A stretch of DNA of 64,000 nt from Mesobacillus boroniphilus (GCF_018424685.1 NZ_QTKX01000001.1:372001-436000), one strand, 5' to 3'. Shown: positions 53,493 to 63,039, counted from the stretch's first letter. A program made the numbers and translations. The notes: a model not told the origin generated them from the sequence alone.

Positions 53493-55073
53493 GTGAGTAG
53501 TGCTAACATGGCAGATGAGATTCAGGCACTGAAAGATAAATTAGCCGCTTTAGAACGAGAAAATTCCTCTTTAAAAGAGTGGAAGGATAAGCATCAACGG
53601 GCAGCCAATGACTTTTCTGTTCAAATTCCCGCTGACGGCCCAGCAACAAATTTTGATGAAAGATTCATTGAAGACCAGGGTTTATTAAAAAACTTATTCC
53701 TAGAAACACTCGATGGGATAGTGTTTTGGGGCAAGTGTGGAAAAATCATTGCTGCAAATGAAGCAACCTGCAAGATTTTCGGACTTACTCATGAGGAAAT
53801 GTTACAGCATAAAATTTCTGACTTCATTTATCAAAAAGATGAGAAATATAGCGAGATGAAACAAATTATCTATGAAAAAGGTGCGTTGCGTGAGGAAGCG
53901 TTTTTTCTGCTGCCAAATGGGGAGAAGAGACTGCTCGAATTTACTGTCAAGCTCAATGCTGGGGACGGCTATCATATGACAATTGTCCGTGACGCAAGTG
54001 ACCGTTACCATATGGAACAACAGCTCCGGAAGAGTGAAGAACGATTCAGGAGAATTTTTGAAGGTTCGATTGAGGGAATGATTCTTTGGGATGAAAATTG
54101 CAAAAACTATGAAATTAACCCCTCTGGAATGGCGAAACTTGAGTTGGAGCCGGAAGACCTTGAGGAGAGGAACTTTCGGAAGCTTTTCATGAATCTTGGG
54201 CTTGCAGAAGAACTAATCGAAGAAAAGCTGCAAGCACTGCTTCGGAAAGGGAGGCTGGACGGAAGGATTACCATTCCATATGAAGAAGGCAGGATGAAGC
54301 ATTTTGAATACAGTGTCAAACATCAATTGGTCGATAGCTTGAATCTGATTGTTTTCAAGAATATCACCGAAAAAATAGAGATGGAAGCCCAGCTGCATAA
54401 ATCAGATACGCTTAATTTGCTTGGGGAGCTTGCAGCGGGCATTGCCCATGAAATCCGCAACCCAATGACCGCGCTAAAAGGTTTCATCCAGTTGCTCGAA
54501 AACAGTACAGGTGATGCTTATTCATTATATTTCCAGGTAATCAAGACTGAACTTCAAAGGATTGACTCGATCATCAACGAGTTTCTGATTTTGGCCAAAC
54601 CTCAGTCTATAAAATATGAATATACCGATATTTCAAAGATCATGAATGAAACTGCTGCCCTCCTTACTGCCCAGGCAGTGCTCCATGATGTGCAGATCAA
54701 AACCATTTATGACGATGATTTGCCAGAGCTTATGTGCGAACCTAATCAATTAAAAAAGGTTTTTATCAATATTATAAAAAACGCGATAGAAGTCATGCCA
54801 AAAGGTGGCTTCGTGACTGCGACGGTCGGTCAAGCACCCGGGAACAGATTACATATCTGCATCAAGGATGAAGGCGAAGGAATACCTGCAGATAAGGTAA
54901 AAAAGCTTGGGGAACCTTTTTACACCACTAAGGAAAGGGGAACAGGCCTGGGGCTGATGGTTAGCTTTAAAATCATTGAAGAACACGGTGGCACAATCGA
55001 AATAGAGAGTGAAGTAGGGCACGGAACGATCTTCCATATTTATTTGCCAATAACCAAGGAAACGTCTGATTGA
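53493..55073 (+). CDS. Orphan PAS sensor histidine kinase, sporulation-kinase type
   Basis: A 526-residue cytosolic kinase with no membrane segment. A coiled coil (about 10-35) is followed by two PAS domains (about 60-180 and 185-300), a HisKA domain with GIAHEIRNPMTALKGFIQLL (phospho-His) and an ATPase domain (N box NIIKNAIEVMP, DEGEGIP, GTGLGLMVS). The HEIRNPMTALKGF context is that of KinA/KinE kinases, which feed Spo0F. No response regulator is adjacent. GTG 53493 has AAGGAGG at 8 bases. The terminator stem overlaps the stop. Confidence 0.88.
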   Translation: MSSANMADEIQALKDKLAALERENSSLKEWKDKHQRAANDFSVQIPADGPATNFDERFIEDQGLLKNLFLETLDGIVFWGKCGKIIAANEATCKIFGLTHEEMLQHKISDFIYQKDEKYSEMKQIIYEKGALREEAFFLLPNGEKRLLEFTVKLNAGDGYHMTIVRDASDRYHMEQQLRKSEERFRRIFEGSIEGMILWDENCKNYEINPSGMAKLELEPEDLEERNFRKLFMNLGLAEELIEEKLQALLRKGRLDGRITIPYEEGRMKHFEYSVKHQLVDSLNLIVFKNITEKIEMEAQLHKSDTLNLLGELAAGIAHEIRNPMTALKGFIQLLENSTGDAYSLYFQVIKTELQRIDSIINEFLILAKPQSIKYEYTDISKIMNETAALLTAQAVLHDVQIKTIYDDDLPELMCEPNQLKKVFINIIKNAIEVMPKGGFVTATVGQAPGNRLHICIKDEGEGIPADKVKKLGEPFYTTKERGTGLGLMVSFKIIEEHGGTIEIESEVGHGTIFHIYLPITKETSD

Positions 55074-55096
55074 AATCCAATCAGGCGTTTTATTTC
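55058..55096 (+). terminator. Rho-independent terminator overlapping the stop codon
   Basis: ACGTCTGATTG/CAATCAGGCGT (one G-U) is followed by TTTATTT. Confidence 0.8.
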
Positions 55097-55246
55097 GTTA
55101 AAAGCAAGAGACGCTAACCCTTTCGGAGAGAGTGATTATTTAAAAATAAATAAATTTGCAAATTTCCCCCTTTAAAAATAATGCGGAATGAATTATATTA
55201 GATATATACCTAATTAGATAATCATTAAATTAAATGGAGTGGTTTT

Positions 55247-55831
55247 ATGCAACTGGACAGAATAGTCGCTTTCCATAAAGCGATGGGGGACCCAACAAGG
55301 ATAAGGATTGTGGCGTTACTAGCCAATGGGCCGCTTCATGGACAGGCGATTGCAGGAAAGCTGGGCCTTACGCCTCCAACGATCACACATCATATCAAGA
55401 AATTGCGGGATATCAATGTCATCTACGAGCGCAGGGACAAGAATACAATTTACTTTCACTTAAATGAGTCAGTAATCAAGCAACAGGCGAAGACGCTTGG
55501 GAAGTTAATCGAGAAAAAGGAAGGGGAGATGGAAGCGATGATTGAACAAAATATCGAAAGGCAAAAGGTTATTGAGAATTTCTTGACGAAAGATGGTAAA
55601 TTAAAGAATATTCCGGCACAACGAAAGAAGAAGCTGATGGTATTCGAATACATGGTTCGAGGCTTGAAAGCCGGGAAAAAATATCCGGAAAAGGAACTAA
55701 ACGAATATATCACGAAGTTCCATGAGGACTATGCGACAATCAGAAGAGAATTTATCATTAATCACTACATGTATCGTGAAAATGGGATTTATGAATTGAA
55801 CCCTGAAGAGATGTGGGCAAAACCAGAATGA
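55247..55831 (+). CDS. ArsR-type winged-helix regulator with DUF2087 domain
   Basis: A 194-residue DNA-binding protein. The winged helix covers about 5-85 (AMGDPTRIRIVALLANGPLH and LTPPTITHHIKKLRD), and the C-terminal DUF2087 domain about 105-190 (YMVRGLKAGKKYPEKELNEY). No metal-binding CxC is seen, so metal sensing is unlikely. The promoter region has repeated TTAGATA boxes (about 55197-55220) that could be its own sites. GGAGTGG precedes the ATG. Confidence 0.88.
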   Translation: MQLDRIVAFHKAMGDPTRIRIVALLANGPLHGQAIAGKLGLTPPTITHHIKKLRDINVIYERRDKNTIYFHLNESVIKQQAKTLGKLIEKKEGEMEAMIEQNIERQKVIENFLTKDGKLKNIPAQRKKKLMVFEYMVRGLKAGKKYPEKELNEYITKFHEDYATIRREFIINHYMYRENGIYELNPEEMWAKPE

Positions 55832-55845
55832 TTTATTATGAACAG

Positions 55846-55884
55846 AAAAACCGCCTCAGACATTGTCTCTGGGCGGTTTTCTTG
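55846..55884 (+). terminator. Rho-independent terminator
   Basis: AAAACCGCC/GGCGGTTTT with inner CAGAC/TCTG pairing, then CTTG. Confidence 0.85.
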
Positions 55885-55938
55885 TTGATTAGAAAATTAA
55901 AAAATAATCTCATTGTGATAACTATAATTAATTTTCTT

Positions 55939-56148
55939 AATCCAGCTCCAGCGCCTAGCCCCTCGATCGCTTGTTTAGTTTCTGGTCAGTCGGCTATACT
56001 TTTCGATTTCGGTCCCCCCAATGAAGTCAAAGACCGACTTCACCGGTCGACCCTCTAAGGCACAGGACGTGCATACCCGCCAGCCACACGATGTGGCGTT
56101 TTAGGCGGGCAGCACTTGTCGGGGCTCAACGAGGCGCTTGCGTTTTTT
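55939..56148 (+). repeat. Dispersed repeat, long copy D
   Basis: It begins AATCCAGCTCCAGCGCCTAG and ends GAGGCGCTTGCGTTTTTTG. The middle has the GAAGTC/GACTTC hairpin and a CCCGCC...GGCGGGC hairpin around GCCACAC/GTGGC. It fills the gap between convergent genes and ends 4 bases before the mtnU stop. Confidence 0.88.
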
Positions 56149-56152
56149 GTTC

Positions 56153-56935
56153 TTAATACAATTCAGGCCGGCGGTCGGCGAAGATTGGAATTTTGCCTCT
56201 TGCTTCCTTAACTTCCTCAAGATCGATTTCTGCCAGGAGGATTTCTTCTTCTTCTCCACCCTCTGCAATCACGTCTCCCCATGGCCCGATGACCATGGAA
56301 TGGCCAGCGAATTTATTGTTAGGGTCTGAGCCAGCACGGTTACAGGCTATTACAAAGCATTGGTTCTCAATCGCTCGGGCGATGAGCAATGCTCGCCAAT
56401 GTTCTAAACGCTGGATTGGCCATTCAGCGACAACAAACATCGCTTCAACATCATGTAGTGCATGGGCACGGACCCATTCCGGGAACCGGATATCATAGCA
56501 GATCAGCCCGGCAAATTTGTGGCCTTCCAAAGAAAATAACCCTTTTTCCTTTCCAGCAGCAAGATACAGATGCTCATCCATGAGCTTGAACAAGTGAAGC
56601 TTGCTGTATATTCCTGCCTGCTCACCATTTTTGTCGAAAACAAGCAGTGTATTTTCAATGCCTGCTTCTGTTTTATTGGCAACAGAACCACCTATAAAAT
56701 GGGAATTGTATTTCACGGCTGCATCCTTGAGAAACACTTTGGCTTCTTGTGCTTTTTCATCTGCAGTGTTTTTTAAATTCTCCAGATCATATCCGGTAGT
56801 CCAGAGCTCGGGAAGTACTATGATATCATGCTTTTGAGCATTTGCCTGGTCGATCAGTTCAGACGCTTTTTTGTAATTTTGCTCAGGATTCCCAAAAGCA
56901 ATGTCCATTTGCAGGCATGCTATTTTAAATTTCAT
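56153..56935 (-). CDS. mtnU: Omega-amidase / carbon-nitrogen hydrolase of methionine salvage
   Basis: A 260-residue nitrilase-fold enzyme that hydrolyses 2-oxoglutaramate (or the methionine-derived analogue) left by glutamine transamination. The triad is visible: Glu in LPELWTTGYD, Lys in YSKLHLFKL, and Cys in GLICYDIRFPEW. Length equals the family norm. It is divergent from mtnE, as in B. subtilis. The gap between the two genes (56936-57062) holds both promoters; no SAM riboswitch is seen there. Confidence 0.9.
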   Translation of the reverse strand: MKFKIACLQMDIAFGNPEQNYKKASELIDQANAQKHDIIVLPELWTTGYDLENLKNTADEKAQEAKVFLKDAAVKYNSHFIGGSVANKTEAGIENTLLVFDKNGEQAGIYSKLHLFKLMDEHLYLAAGKEKGLFSLEGHKFAGLICYDIRFPEWVRAHALHDVEAMFVVAEWPIQRLEHWRALLIARAIENQCFVIACNRAGSDPNNKFAGHSMVIGPWGDVIAEGGEEEEILLAEIDLEEVKEARGKIPIFADRRPELY

Positions 56936-57062
56936 TATTCATCACCGCCATACTTTCTGAAAATTATATCTTTACAAGTTACTATTTACGTTATATCATT
57001 TGTGACTAGAATTTCAAATTAAAATTTTTAAATACTAATATATTTCCTAAGCAGGTGAGAAC

Positions 57063-58238
57063 ATGGAATTCGCACAATCAGATTTACTGAAAAGCCTGCC
57101 CAAGCAGTTTTTTGCTTCACTCGTTCAAAAAGTGGGCGCGTATACTGAAAAAGGGGCAGACATTATAAACCTGGGACAGGGAAATCCTGACCAACCAACT
57201 CCACAGCACATTGTTGAAAAGTTAAAGCAAGCTGCGGATAACCCTATTAATCATAAGTATTCACCTTTCAGAGGATTGCGCTCGTTAAAAGAAGCTGCAG
57301 CAGCATTTTATAAAAGGCAGTATGGAGTCGATCTCGATCCAGAAGAAGAAATTGCCATCCTATTCGGGGGCAAGGCTGGCCTGGTAGAAATACCTCAATG
57401 CCTGTTGAACCCTGGAGACTCGATTCTTGTTCCTGATCCCGGCTACCCTGACTACTGGTCTGGAGTCGAACTGGCAAAGGCTAGGATGGTTACCATGCCA
57501 CTCCGAGAAGAGAATGGCTTTCTGCCCGATTATACTGAATTAAGTGCGGGGGAATTGGATAAAGCAAAGCTGATGTTCCTGAACTACCCTAATAATCCTA
57601 CAGGTGCAGTTGCCGACAAAGAATTTTTTGATCGGACAATCGAGCTGGCTCGAAAAAATGAGATTTGTGTAGTACACGATTTTGCCTATGGAGCAATTGG
57701 CTTTGACGGGAACCAGCCACAAAGCTTTTTACAGTCAAAAGGTGCTAAGGACGTAGGAATCGAGATTTATACTCTGTCAAAAACGTATAATATGGCTGGA
57801 TGGCGTGTTGGGTTTGCTGCAGGGAACAAGAGTGTGATTGCTGCGATCAACTTGCTTCAAGACCATATGTATGTCAGCTTGTTTGGTGCAGTCCAGGAGG
57901 CGGCAGCAGAGGCTCTGTTAGGATCGCAGGAATGCGTTGCTGAGTTAAATGATCTATATGAATCGAGAAGAAATATACTCATTGACGGTCTTACGAATAT
58001 TGGCTGGCAGGTGACTGCTCCGAAAGGCTCATTTTTTGCCTGGCTGAATGTGCCTGAACCGTTCACTTCGGTGGAGTTCGCGGATTTCTTGCTTGAAAAA
58101 GCACATATAGCTGTTGCGCCAGGTGTAGGGTTTGGTGAACATGGTGAGGGTTTTGTAAGGGTTGGCTTATTGACTTCCGAGGAGAGATTGTATGAGGCAG
58201 TAAGTAGAATTGAAAGCTTGGGAATTTTCAAAAAATAG
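57063..58238 (+). CDS. mtnE: Methionine salvage aminotransferase
   Basis: A 391-residue class I PLP aminotransferase that converts 4-methylthio-2-oxobutanoate to methionine, the last step of the pathway. Motifs: INLGQGNPDQPTPQHIV, NYPNNPTGAV and the PLP Lys in TLSKTYNMAGWRVG. GCAGGTGAG lies 4-5 bases before the ATG. The SAM-controlled promoter for mtnW begins right after its stop. Position between mtnU and mtnW supports the assignment. Confidence 0.92.
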   Translation: MEFAQSDLLKSLPKQFFASLVQKVGAYTEKGADIINLGQGNPDQPTPQHIVEKLKQAADNPINHKYSPFRGLRSLKEAAAAFYKRQYGVDLDPEEEIAILFGGKAGLVEIPQCLLNPGDSILVPDPGYPDYWSGVELAKARMVTMPLREENGFLPDYTELSAGELDKAKLMFLNYPNNPTGAVADKEFFDRTIELARKNEICVVHDFAYGAIGFDGNQPQSFLQSKGAKDVGIEIYTLSKTYNMAGWRVGFAAGNKSVIAAINLLQDHMYVSLFGAVQEAAAEALLGSQECVAELNDLYESRRNILIDGLTNIGWQVTAPKGSFFAWLNVPEPFTSVEFADFLLEKAHIAVAPGVGFGEHGEGFVRVGLLTSEERLYEAVSRIESLGIFKK

Positions 58239-58267
58239 TTGACATTGATTTATGAACCTGACATAAT
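58239..58267 (+). promoter_or_regulatory. Sigma-A promoter of mtnWXBD
   Basis: TTGACA (58239-58244), 17 bp and CATAAT (58262-58267); it starts at the base after the mtnE stop. Confidence 0.75.
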
Positions 58268-58318
58268 CCTAATTAACAAATTTACTTTAACCAATTAAAT
58301 AACTTGATTAAATTATTT

Positions 58319-58474
58319 TCTTATCAAGAGCAGGCGGAGGGACGAGCCCGATGAAGCCCGGCAACCGATCCAGCATTTAGCTGGGCACGGTGCTAATTCT
58401 TGCAGCGAAAGCTGAAAGATGAGAAGAGTTTAGTGTATTTTCTAACCTCTTCTTTGTGAAGAGGTTTTTTTATT
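58319..58474 (+). promoter_or_regulatory. SAM-I (S-box) riboswitch and terminator
   Basis: S-box signatures in order: TTATCAAGAG, GGCGGAGGGACGAGCCCGAT, GAAGCCCGGCAACC, GGTGCTAATTC, GCAGCGAAAGCTGAAAGATGAG. The terminator AACCTCTTC/GAAGAGGTT plus a T run (58444-58473) follows. SAM binding would stop transcription, so the operon is on when methionine is low. Confidence 0.96.
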
Positions 58475-58494
58475 ATTTTTTGCACTTTGATTAA

Positions 58495-58704
58495 TGTCTA
58501 GCTCCAGCGCCTAGCCCCTCGAGTCGCTTGTCTAGCTGCGGCTCCTAACTCCTCGAGACGCTTCGGTCCTGCCAATGAAGTCAAAGACCGACTTCACTGG
58601 TCGGCCCTCCGTGGCACACGATGTGCTAGACCCGCCAGCCACACGACGTGGCGTTTTAGGCGGGCAACGATTGTCGGGGCTGGACAAGGCGCTTGCGCTT
58701 TTCT
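58495..58704 (+). repeat. Dispersed repeat, long copy E, inside the mtnW leader
   Basis: It begins AATGTCTAGCTCCAGCGCCT and ends AAGGCGCTTGCGCTTTTC, with the GAAGTC/GACTTC and CCCGCC/GGCGGG hairpins. It lies between the riboswitch terminator and the mtnW ribosome site, so it is part of the mRNA leader. Confidence 0.9.
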
Positions 58705-58725
58705 AACAGAAAGGGATTGATCTTA

Positions 58726-59949
58726 ATGAGTGAAATTACAGCGACATATATAGTCCATGATGCTAAACATAACCCGGAGAAAAAAGCAGAGGGAATCGCC
58801 CTTGGATTGACAGTGGGATCCTGGACTGACTTGCCTGAACTGGACCAAAAACAATTAAAAAAACATAAGGGGAGAGTTGTATCTGTAGAAGGTTCAAGCC
58901 TGGACAGCAATTCAGAGACGGTGGCAACAATCAAAATCGCTTATCCTGCCCTCAATTTTTCACCAGACCTGCCGGCAATTTTAACAACGGTATTTGGAAA
59001 ACTTTCGCTTGATGGCAAGGTTAAATTGGTCGACCTTGAATTTGGAGAAGAATTAAAAAAAGAATTCCCTGGTCCCCGCTTTGGAATTGAAGGAATCAGG
59101 AAAAAGCTTGGTGTACACGACCGGCCATTGCTTATGAGTATCTTCAAGGGTGTCATCGGACGTGATATGGACTTTCTGTTAAAACAGCTGAAAGAACAGA
59201 GCCTCGGAGGAGTTGACCTGATCAAGGATGACGAAATCCTTTTTGAAAATGAGCTTACTCCTTTCGAAAAGAGGATCGCTCTTGGGAAACAGGTTCTGGA
59301 TGAAGTCTATGAATCTACTGGACACAGAACCTTATATGCTGCCAACCTGACAGGAAGAACATCACAGTTGAGGGACAAAGCGAGAAAAGCGGCTGAACTT
59401 GGAGCCGACGCATTTTTGTTCAATGTATTTGCCTATGGCTTGGATGTTTTGCAGGAACTTAGGGAAGATGACGAAATCGGCATTCCAATCATGGCTCACC
59501 CTGCAGTAAGTGGCGCGCTTACATCGGCAGATGAATATGGTTTTTCACATTCCTTGCTTCTGGGAAAATTACTCCGTTATGCCGGAGCAGACTTCTCGCT
59601 GTTTCCGTCACCTTATGGAAGTGTTGCGCTCGAAAAGCAGCAGGCAATATCAATAGCTGAGGCACTGACTGCTGAGGATCAATTTAAAAGGACTTTCCCA
59701 GTTCCATCAGCAGGCATACATCCTGGAATGGTCCCGCTGCTTGTAAAAGATTTCGGAGTAGATTCTATTATTAATGCAGGTGGAGGCGTTCATGGCCATC
59801 CTGGTGGAGCCAAGGGCGGTGGCAAGGCATTCAGGCAGGCAATTGAAACAGTGCTTCAAGGAAAATCACTTGAAGAAGGCGCCCTTGAGCATGATGAGTT
59901 AAAGACTGCTATAAGTCTTTGGGGTTCGGCTGAGGCGGTGGCAAAGTGA
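58726..59949 (+). CDS. mtnW: 2,3-diketo-5-methylthiopentyl-1-phosphate enolase (RuBisCO-like protein)
   Basis: A 407-residue RuBisCO-like protein (form IV) of methionine salvage. The active-site Lys/Asp region [13 protein letters not shown] matches the carbamylated Lys and metal ligands; [17 protein letters not shown] and [15 protein letters not shown] phosphate-binding segments follow. ATG 58726 has AAAGGGAT at 9 bases; the earlier frame start (58693) lies in the repeat. It overlaps mtnX by GTGA. Confidence 0.95.
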   Translation: MSEITATYIVHDAKHNPEKKAEGIALGLTVGSWTDLPELDQKQLKKHKGRVVSVEGSSLDSNSETVATIKIAYPALNFSPDLPAILTTVFGKLSLDGKVKLVDLEFGEELKKEFPGPRFGIEGIRKKLGVHDRPLLMSIFKGVIGRDMDFLLKQLKEQSLGGVDLIKDDEILFENELTPFEKRIALGKQVLDEVYESTGHRTLYAANLTGRTSQLRDKARKAAELGADAFLFNVFAYGLDVLQELREDDEIGIPIMAHPAVSGALTSADEYGFSHSLLLGKLLRYAGADFSLFPSPYGSVALEKQQAISIAEALTAEDQFKRTFPVPSAGIHPGMVPLLVKDFGVDSIINAGGGVHGHPGGAKGGGKAFRQAIETVLQGKSLEEGALEHDELKTAISLWGSAEAVAK

Positions 59950-60608
59950 GGCAGCCAGTGATTTTTTGCGACTTTGATGGAACAGTGACCGAAAAGGACA
60001 ATATCATTGCAATCATGAATGAATTTGGGCCTGAAGGCTGGGACGGATTAAAAGAAGCAGTTCTTAACCGCACCATTTCTATAAGGGAAGGGGTAGGGAA
60101 AATGTTTTCCCTCCTTCCAGTCACCTCGAAGAAAGAAATCGTTGAGTTTGCGGTCCGGAATGCGAGGATTCGCCATGGTTTTCAGGAATTCCTGGATTAT
60201 GCCAGCAAGGAAGGAATACCAGTATACATCGTAAGCGGCGGCATTGATTTTTTCATAGAACCTATCATTCAACAATTTGGCCCAATAGATGGCGTTTACT
60301 GTAACAGTTCTGATTTTTCTGGAAAAACAATAAAAATTGAGTGGCCAAACAGCTGCGATGATCAATGTTCAAATGATTGCGGCTGCTGCAAACCATCAAT
60401 CATGAGAAAGCTGGAACAAACTGGAGCTTATAAAATCGTCATCGGTGACTCCGTGACGGATCTTGAAGCGGCAAAAAAAGCAGATTTTGTGCTGGCTAGA
60501 GATTACTTGAAAGATAAATGTGAAGAGTGGGAGATTCCACATAGACCATTTGAAACTTTTTACGACTGTATTGAAGCTCTTAAAACTGAGACAGGGGTGA
60601 AGGGATGA
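59946..60608 (+). CDS. mtnX: 2-hydroxy-3-keto-5-methylthiopentenyl-1-phosphate phosphatase
   Basis: A 220-residue HAD-type phosphatase acting after MtnW. Motif I is [14 protein letters not shown]; motif III/IV is [16 protein letters not shown] Cys-rich patch ([15 protein letters not shown]) is typical of MtnX. The GTG start overlaps mtnW by 4 bases and its stop overlaps mtnB by 4, so the genes are coupled. Confidence 0.95.
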   Translation: MRQPVIFCDFDGTVTEKDNIIAIMNEFGPEGWDGLKEAVLNRTISIREGVGKMFSLLPVTSKKEIVEFAVRNARIRHGFQEFLDYASKEGIPVYIVSGGIDFFIEPIIQQFGPIDGVYCNSSDFSGKTIKIEWPNSCDDQCSNDCGCCKPSIMRKLEQTGAYKIVIGDSVTDLEAAKKADFVLARDYLKDKCEEWEIPHRPFETFYDCIEALKTETGVKG

Positions 60609-61240
60609 GCATTTTAGAATCGAAGTGGGAAGAACTGGCGGATGTAAAGGCCGAACTGGCAGAGCGTGATTGGTTCATGGGAACTAGCGGCAACCTTGCG
60701 ATTAAAGTGAAAAGCGACCCGGTGCAATTCCTTGTGACGGCAAGTGGAAAGGATAAGCGGAAAAGAACTGATGAAGACTTTTTGCTTGTTGACCAATACG
60801 GCCGGCCGGTGGAGGAAACACATCTGAAGCCTTCTGCCGAAACACTGCTCCATGTCGAGGTATACAAGAAGACAAATGCTGGATGCAGCCTCCATGTCCA
60901 TACGATTGATAACAATGTCATCTCCGAAGTCTATGGAGACAGGGGCGAGGTGCAATTCCAGGGACAGGAATTAATTAAGGCTTTCAATATTTGGGAGGAA
61001 GATGCCGTCCTCAAAATTCCCATTATTCCAAATTATGCGCATATCCCAAGCCTTGCTAAGTCATTCTCAGAGCACGTAAAAGGGGATACTGGCGCAGTCC
61101 TTATCCGTAACCATGGCATTACAGTCTGGGGCAGGAACGCATTTGAAGCTAAAAAAATTCTCGAAGCTACTGAGTTTTTATTCCGTTACCAGTTAAGATT
61201 ACTCGAGCACAAGCCATTCCAATTGTTCAAGGTAGTTTAA
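60605..61240 (+). CDS. mtnB: Methylthioribulose-1-phosphate dehydratase
   Basis: A 211-residue class II aldolase-fold zinc enzyme, the step before MtnW. The substrate loop is [12 protein letters not shown]. Zinc ligands are HVHTID and the later His in [24 protein letters not shown] is the family segment before the ligands. It overlaps mtnX by ATGA; mtnD follows after 65 bases. Confidence 0.95.
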   Translation: MSILESKWEELADVKAELAERDWFMGTSGNLAIKVKSDPVQFLVTASGKDKRKRTDEDFLLVDQYGRPVEETHLKPSAETLLHVEVYKKTNAGCSLHVHTIDNNVISEVYGDRGEVQFQGQELIKAFNIWEEDAVLKIPIIPNYAHIPSLAKSFSEHVKGDTGAVLIRNHGITVWGRNAFEAKKILEATEFLFRYQLRLLEHKPFQLFKVV

Positions 61241-61305
61241 CTCAGGATCTTTAGAGCAGATTCCATTTGGTAAATAATACACATTTTAAAAAAGGAGAGA
61301 TTCAC

Positions 61306-61839
61306 ATGGCATTTATCGTAAAGCAAAACACACAGGAGAGAATCGTTGATGAGCAGCAGGTAGAAGCTTTTCTGAACGCACAGGAAGTTATCTATGAAAA
61401 GTGGGAGATCAATAAGCTGCCAGCAAACCTTCAGGAAAAGTTCCTGTTAACTGACGAGGAAAAACAGCAAATCCTTGAAGCGTTCAAAACGGAGATTGAA
61501 CACATTTCCGCACGCAGAGGCTACAAGGCCCAGGACGTCATTTCATTATCAGACAATACACCGAACCTTGACCAGTTGCTTGCGAATTTCAAGCAGGAAC
61601 ACCATCACACGGATGATGAAGTAAGATTCATTGTCAGCGGCCATGGAGTATTTGTCATTCAGGGCAAGGACGGAGAGTTTTTTGAAGTATTCCTTAATCC
61701 AGGAGACCTGATCTCTGTTCCTGAAAACACTCGTCACTACTTCACGCTTCAGGATGACCGCCAGGTAGTTGCGGTAAGAATTTTCGTTACAACTGAGGGC
61801 TGGGTGCCAATTTACGAAGAGGAAAAAGTCAGCCAGTAA
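61306..61839 (+). CDS. mtnD: Acireductone dioxygenase
   Basis: A 177-residue cupin that cleaves acireductone to 4-methylthio-2-oxobutanoate and formate (iron form). The metal site is HHHTDDEVRFIVSG (HxHxxxE), with the second-motif His in ENTRHYFTLQD. ATG 61306 has AAAGGAGAG at 6 bases. It is the last gene of mtnWXBD; I see no strong terminator after it. Confidence 0.95.
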   Translation: MAFIVKQNTQERIVDEQQVEAFLNAQEVIYEKWEINKLPANLQEKFLLTDEEKQQILEAFKTEIEHISARRGYKAQDVISLSDNTPNLDQLLANFKQEHHHTDDEVRFIVSGHGVFVIQGKDGEFFEVFLNPGDLISVPENTRHYFTLQDDRQVVAVRIFVTTEGWVPIYEEEKVSQ

Positions 61840-61857
61840 GCATCACAGATCGCAAAC

Positions 61858-61866
61858 TTTGTCGAA
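61858..61866 (+). promoter_or_regulatory. 0A box (Spo0A-P site)
   Basis: TTTGTCGAA contains the full TGTCGAA core. It lies about 45 bases before a TACTAT -10 box (61906-61911) with a poor -35, a set-up common in Spo0A-activated promoters. Confidence 0.55.
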
Positions 61867-61994
61867 GAAAAAAATTTTTGCTATGAAAATTGTCTTATTT
61901 TGCGATACTATTTACAATCAAACAAGCATTTGCAATAATTCTCAAGTAAACTTTTATTTGTTTAAGGAATTAAAGTAGTAGAGGAGATATGGAA

Positions 61995-62240
61995 GTGTAT
62001 CAATCGCAAAATGCTTTGTTGAAGGAAATTGATCGCGTTAGGGAATTGATGGTGGCTGCTGCTATGGAAACTGGATACACGAGTGACGAAACAATCTATC
62101 GAAGCCAGGAACTAGACCGTCTCATCTATGAATATCAAACTTTATGCAAAGAGACAGAAATACAGCGTCAAAAAGCAAAGGTTTTATTTAGACAAATGAT
62201 TCTGCTCACAAAGAAACAATATATCTTATCACTTGCATAA
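61995..62240 (+). CDS. Spo0E-like sporulation phosphatase
   Basis: An 81-residue helical-hairpin protein. The pattern of I-x-x-x-R-x-x-M and SQELDRLIYEYQ matches the Spo0E family signature (SxxLDxLI), whose members remove phosphate from Spo0A. GAGGAG is 8 bases before GTG 61995; an ATG at 61989 is only 2 bases from it. The upstream 0A box suggests feedback from Spo0A. It is slightly longer at the C-end than common members. Confidence 0.82.
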   Translation: MYQSQNALLKEIDRVRELMVAAAMETGYTSDETIYRSQELDRLIYEYQTLCKETEIQRQKAKVLFRQMILLTKKQYILSLA

Positions 62241-62964
62241 TTTTTCAATCGTACGTTTGGATAAATAAGCCACTGCCTGAAAATCGGCGGTGGCTACATT
62301 GTTTCTAAAGGAAGAACAATGAATAACAGGCTGACTATAAAGAAATAGGTGGCAGACCTTTCATTACCGTCCCCATTCCACCTGCCCATTGGGCTGCTGC
62401 CCTTCATTTTCCTGGAGGTGGAAGTGTTCTGTGAAAAAAAGAATAAATTCCCCATATGTCCTAATCCAATCAACAGTACCCAGAGGAAGCTCCCCGATCA
62501 TAAAGCACCAAAGTTCTTTCCAACTCCTGCCGAGGCAGTTGTACTTAATTTTAACAATTTGCTCAAATTTTCACGAGAATACAACTTTGTGTGATTTTTA
62601 TCATATTTTTATATGCTTATTTTATATATTTTTAACATAGATAGGTTTTTATCATCATTTTGCTAACGCACCCCAACAAGTTTACTTCAACTACATTACC
62701 ATTTTATACATTAGTTTATTTTTGTTCATGAATGTTTTAACCTCATTTTTTACAAACCTTTGTTATCTACTTTTTTAATTGTTGGTACTATGCTTGTAAT
62801 GCGATTCATATATCGTACTACATAGCATTTTATTTATATAAGGCTGTGTGAAAAGTATTTGACTGGATGGAACTCCAAAAAAAGTCATATTAGCCTTTAT
62901 TGAAGCTGTTTTCACCATACACGTTTTCTGAAAGGGCAATTGCAATCTAATCAGGAGGATTTTC
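62241..62964. other. Long AT-rich gap
   Basis: A hairpin AGCCACTGCC/GGCGGTGGCT (62269-62291) may end the Spo0E-like transcript. The frame 62424-62594 (56 codons, GTG start, GGAGG at 5 bases) could be a small gene but has unconvincing composition. The remainder to 62964 is AT-rich without recognised elements. Confidence 0.4.
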
Positions 62965-63024
62965 TTGGTATCAAAAATTCCTTCCTTATTATATTTCCCA
63001 TCTTTTATGGAAAACGGTTTTTAA
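62965..63024 (+). other. Micro-ORF with strong ribosome site upstream of etfB
   Basis: AGGAGG (62953-62958), 6 bases, TTG, then 19 codons (VSKIPSLLYFPSFMENGF after the start) and a stop, 68 bases before etfB. It could be a leader peptide. Confidence 0.35.
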
Positions 63025-63039
63025 ACGAAAACAGCTAAA

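Noticed and set aside
62389..62640. 83-codon plus frame
   Set aside because: Composition is unlike coding sequence, there is no ribosome site, and it overlaps a somewhat better but still weak frame (62424-62594).
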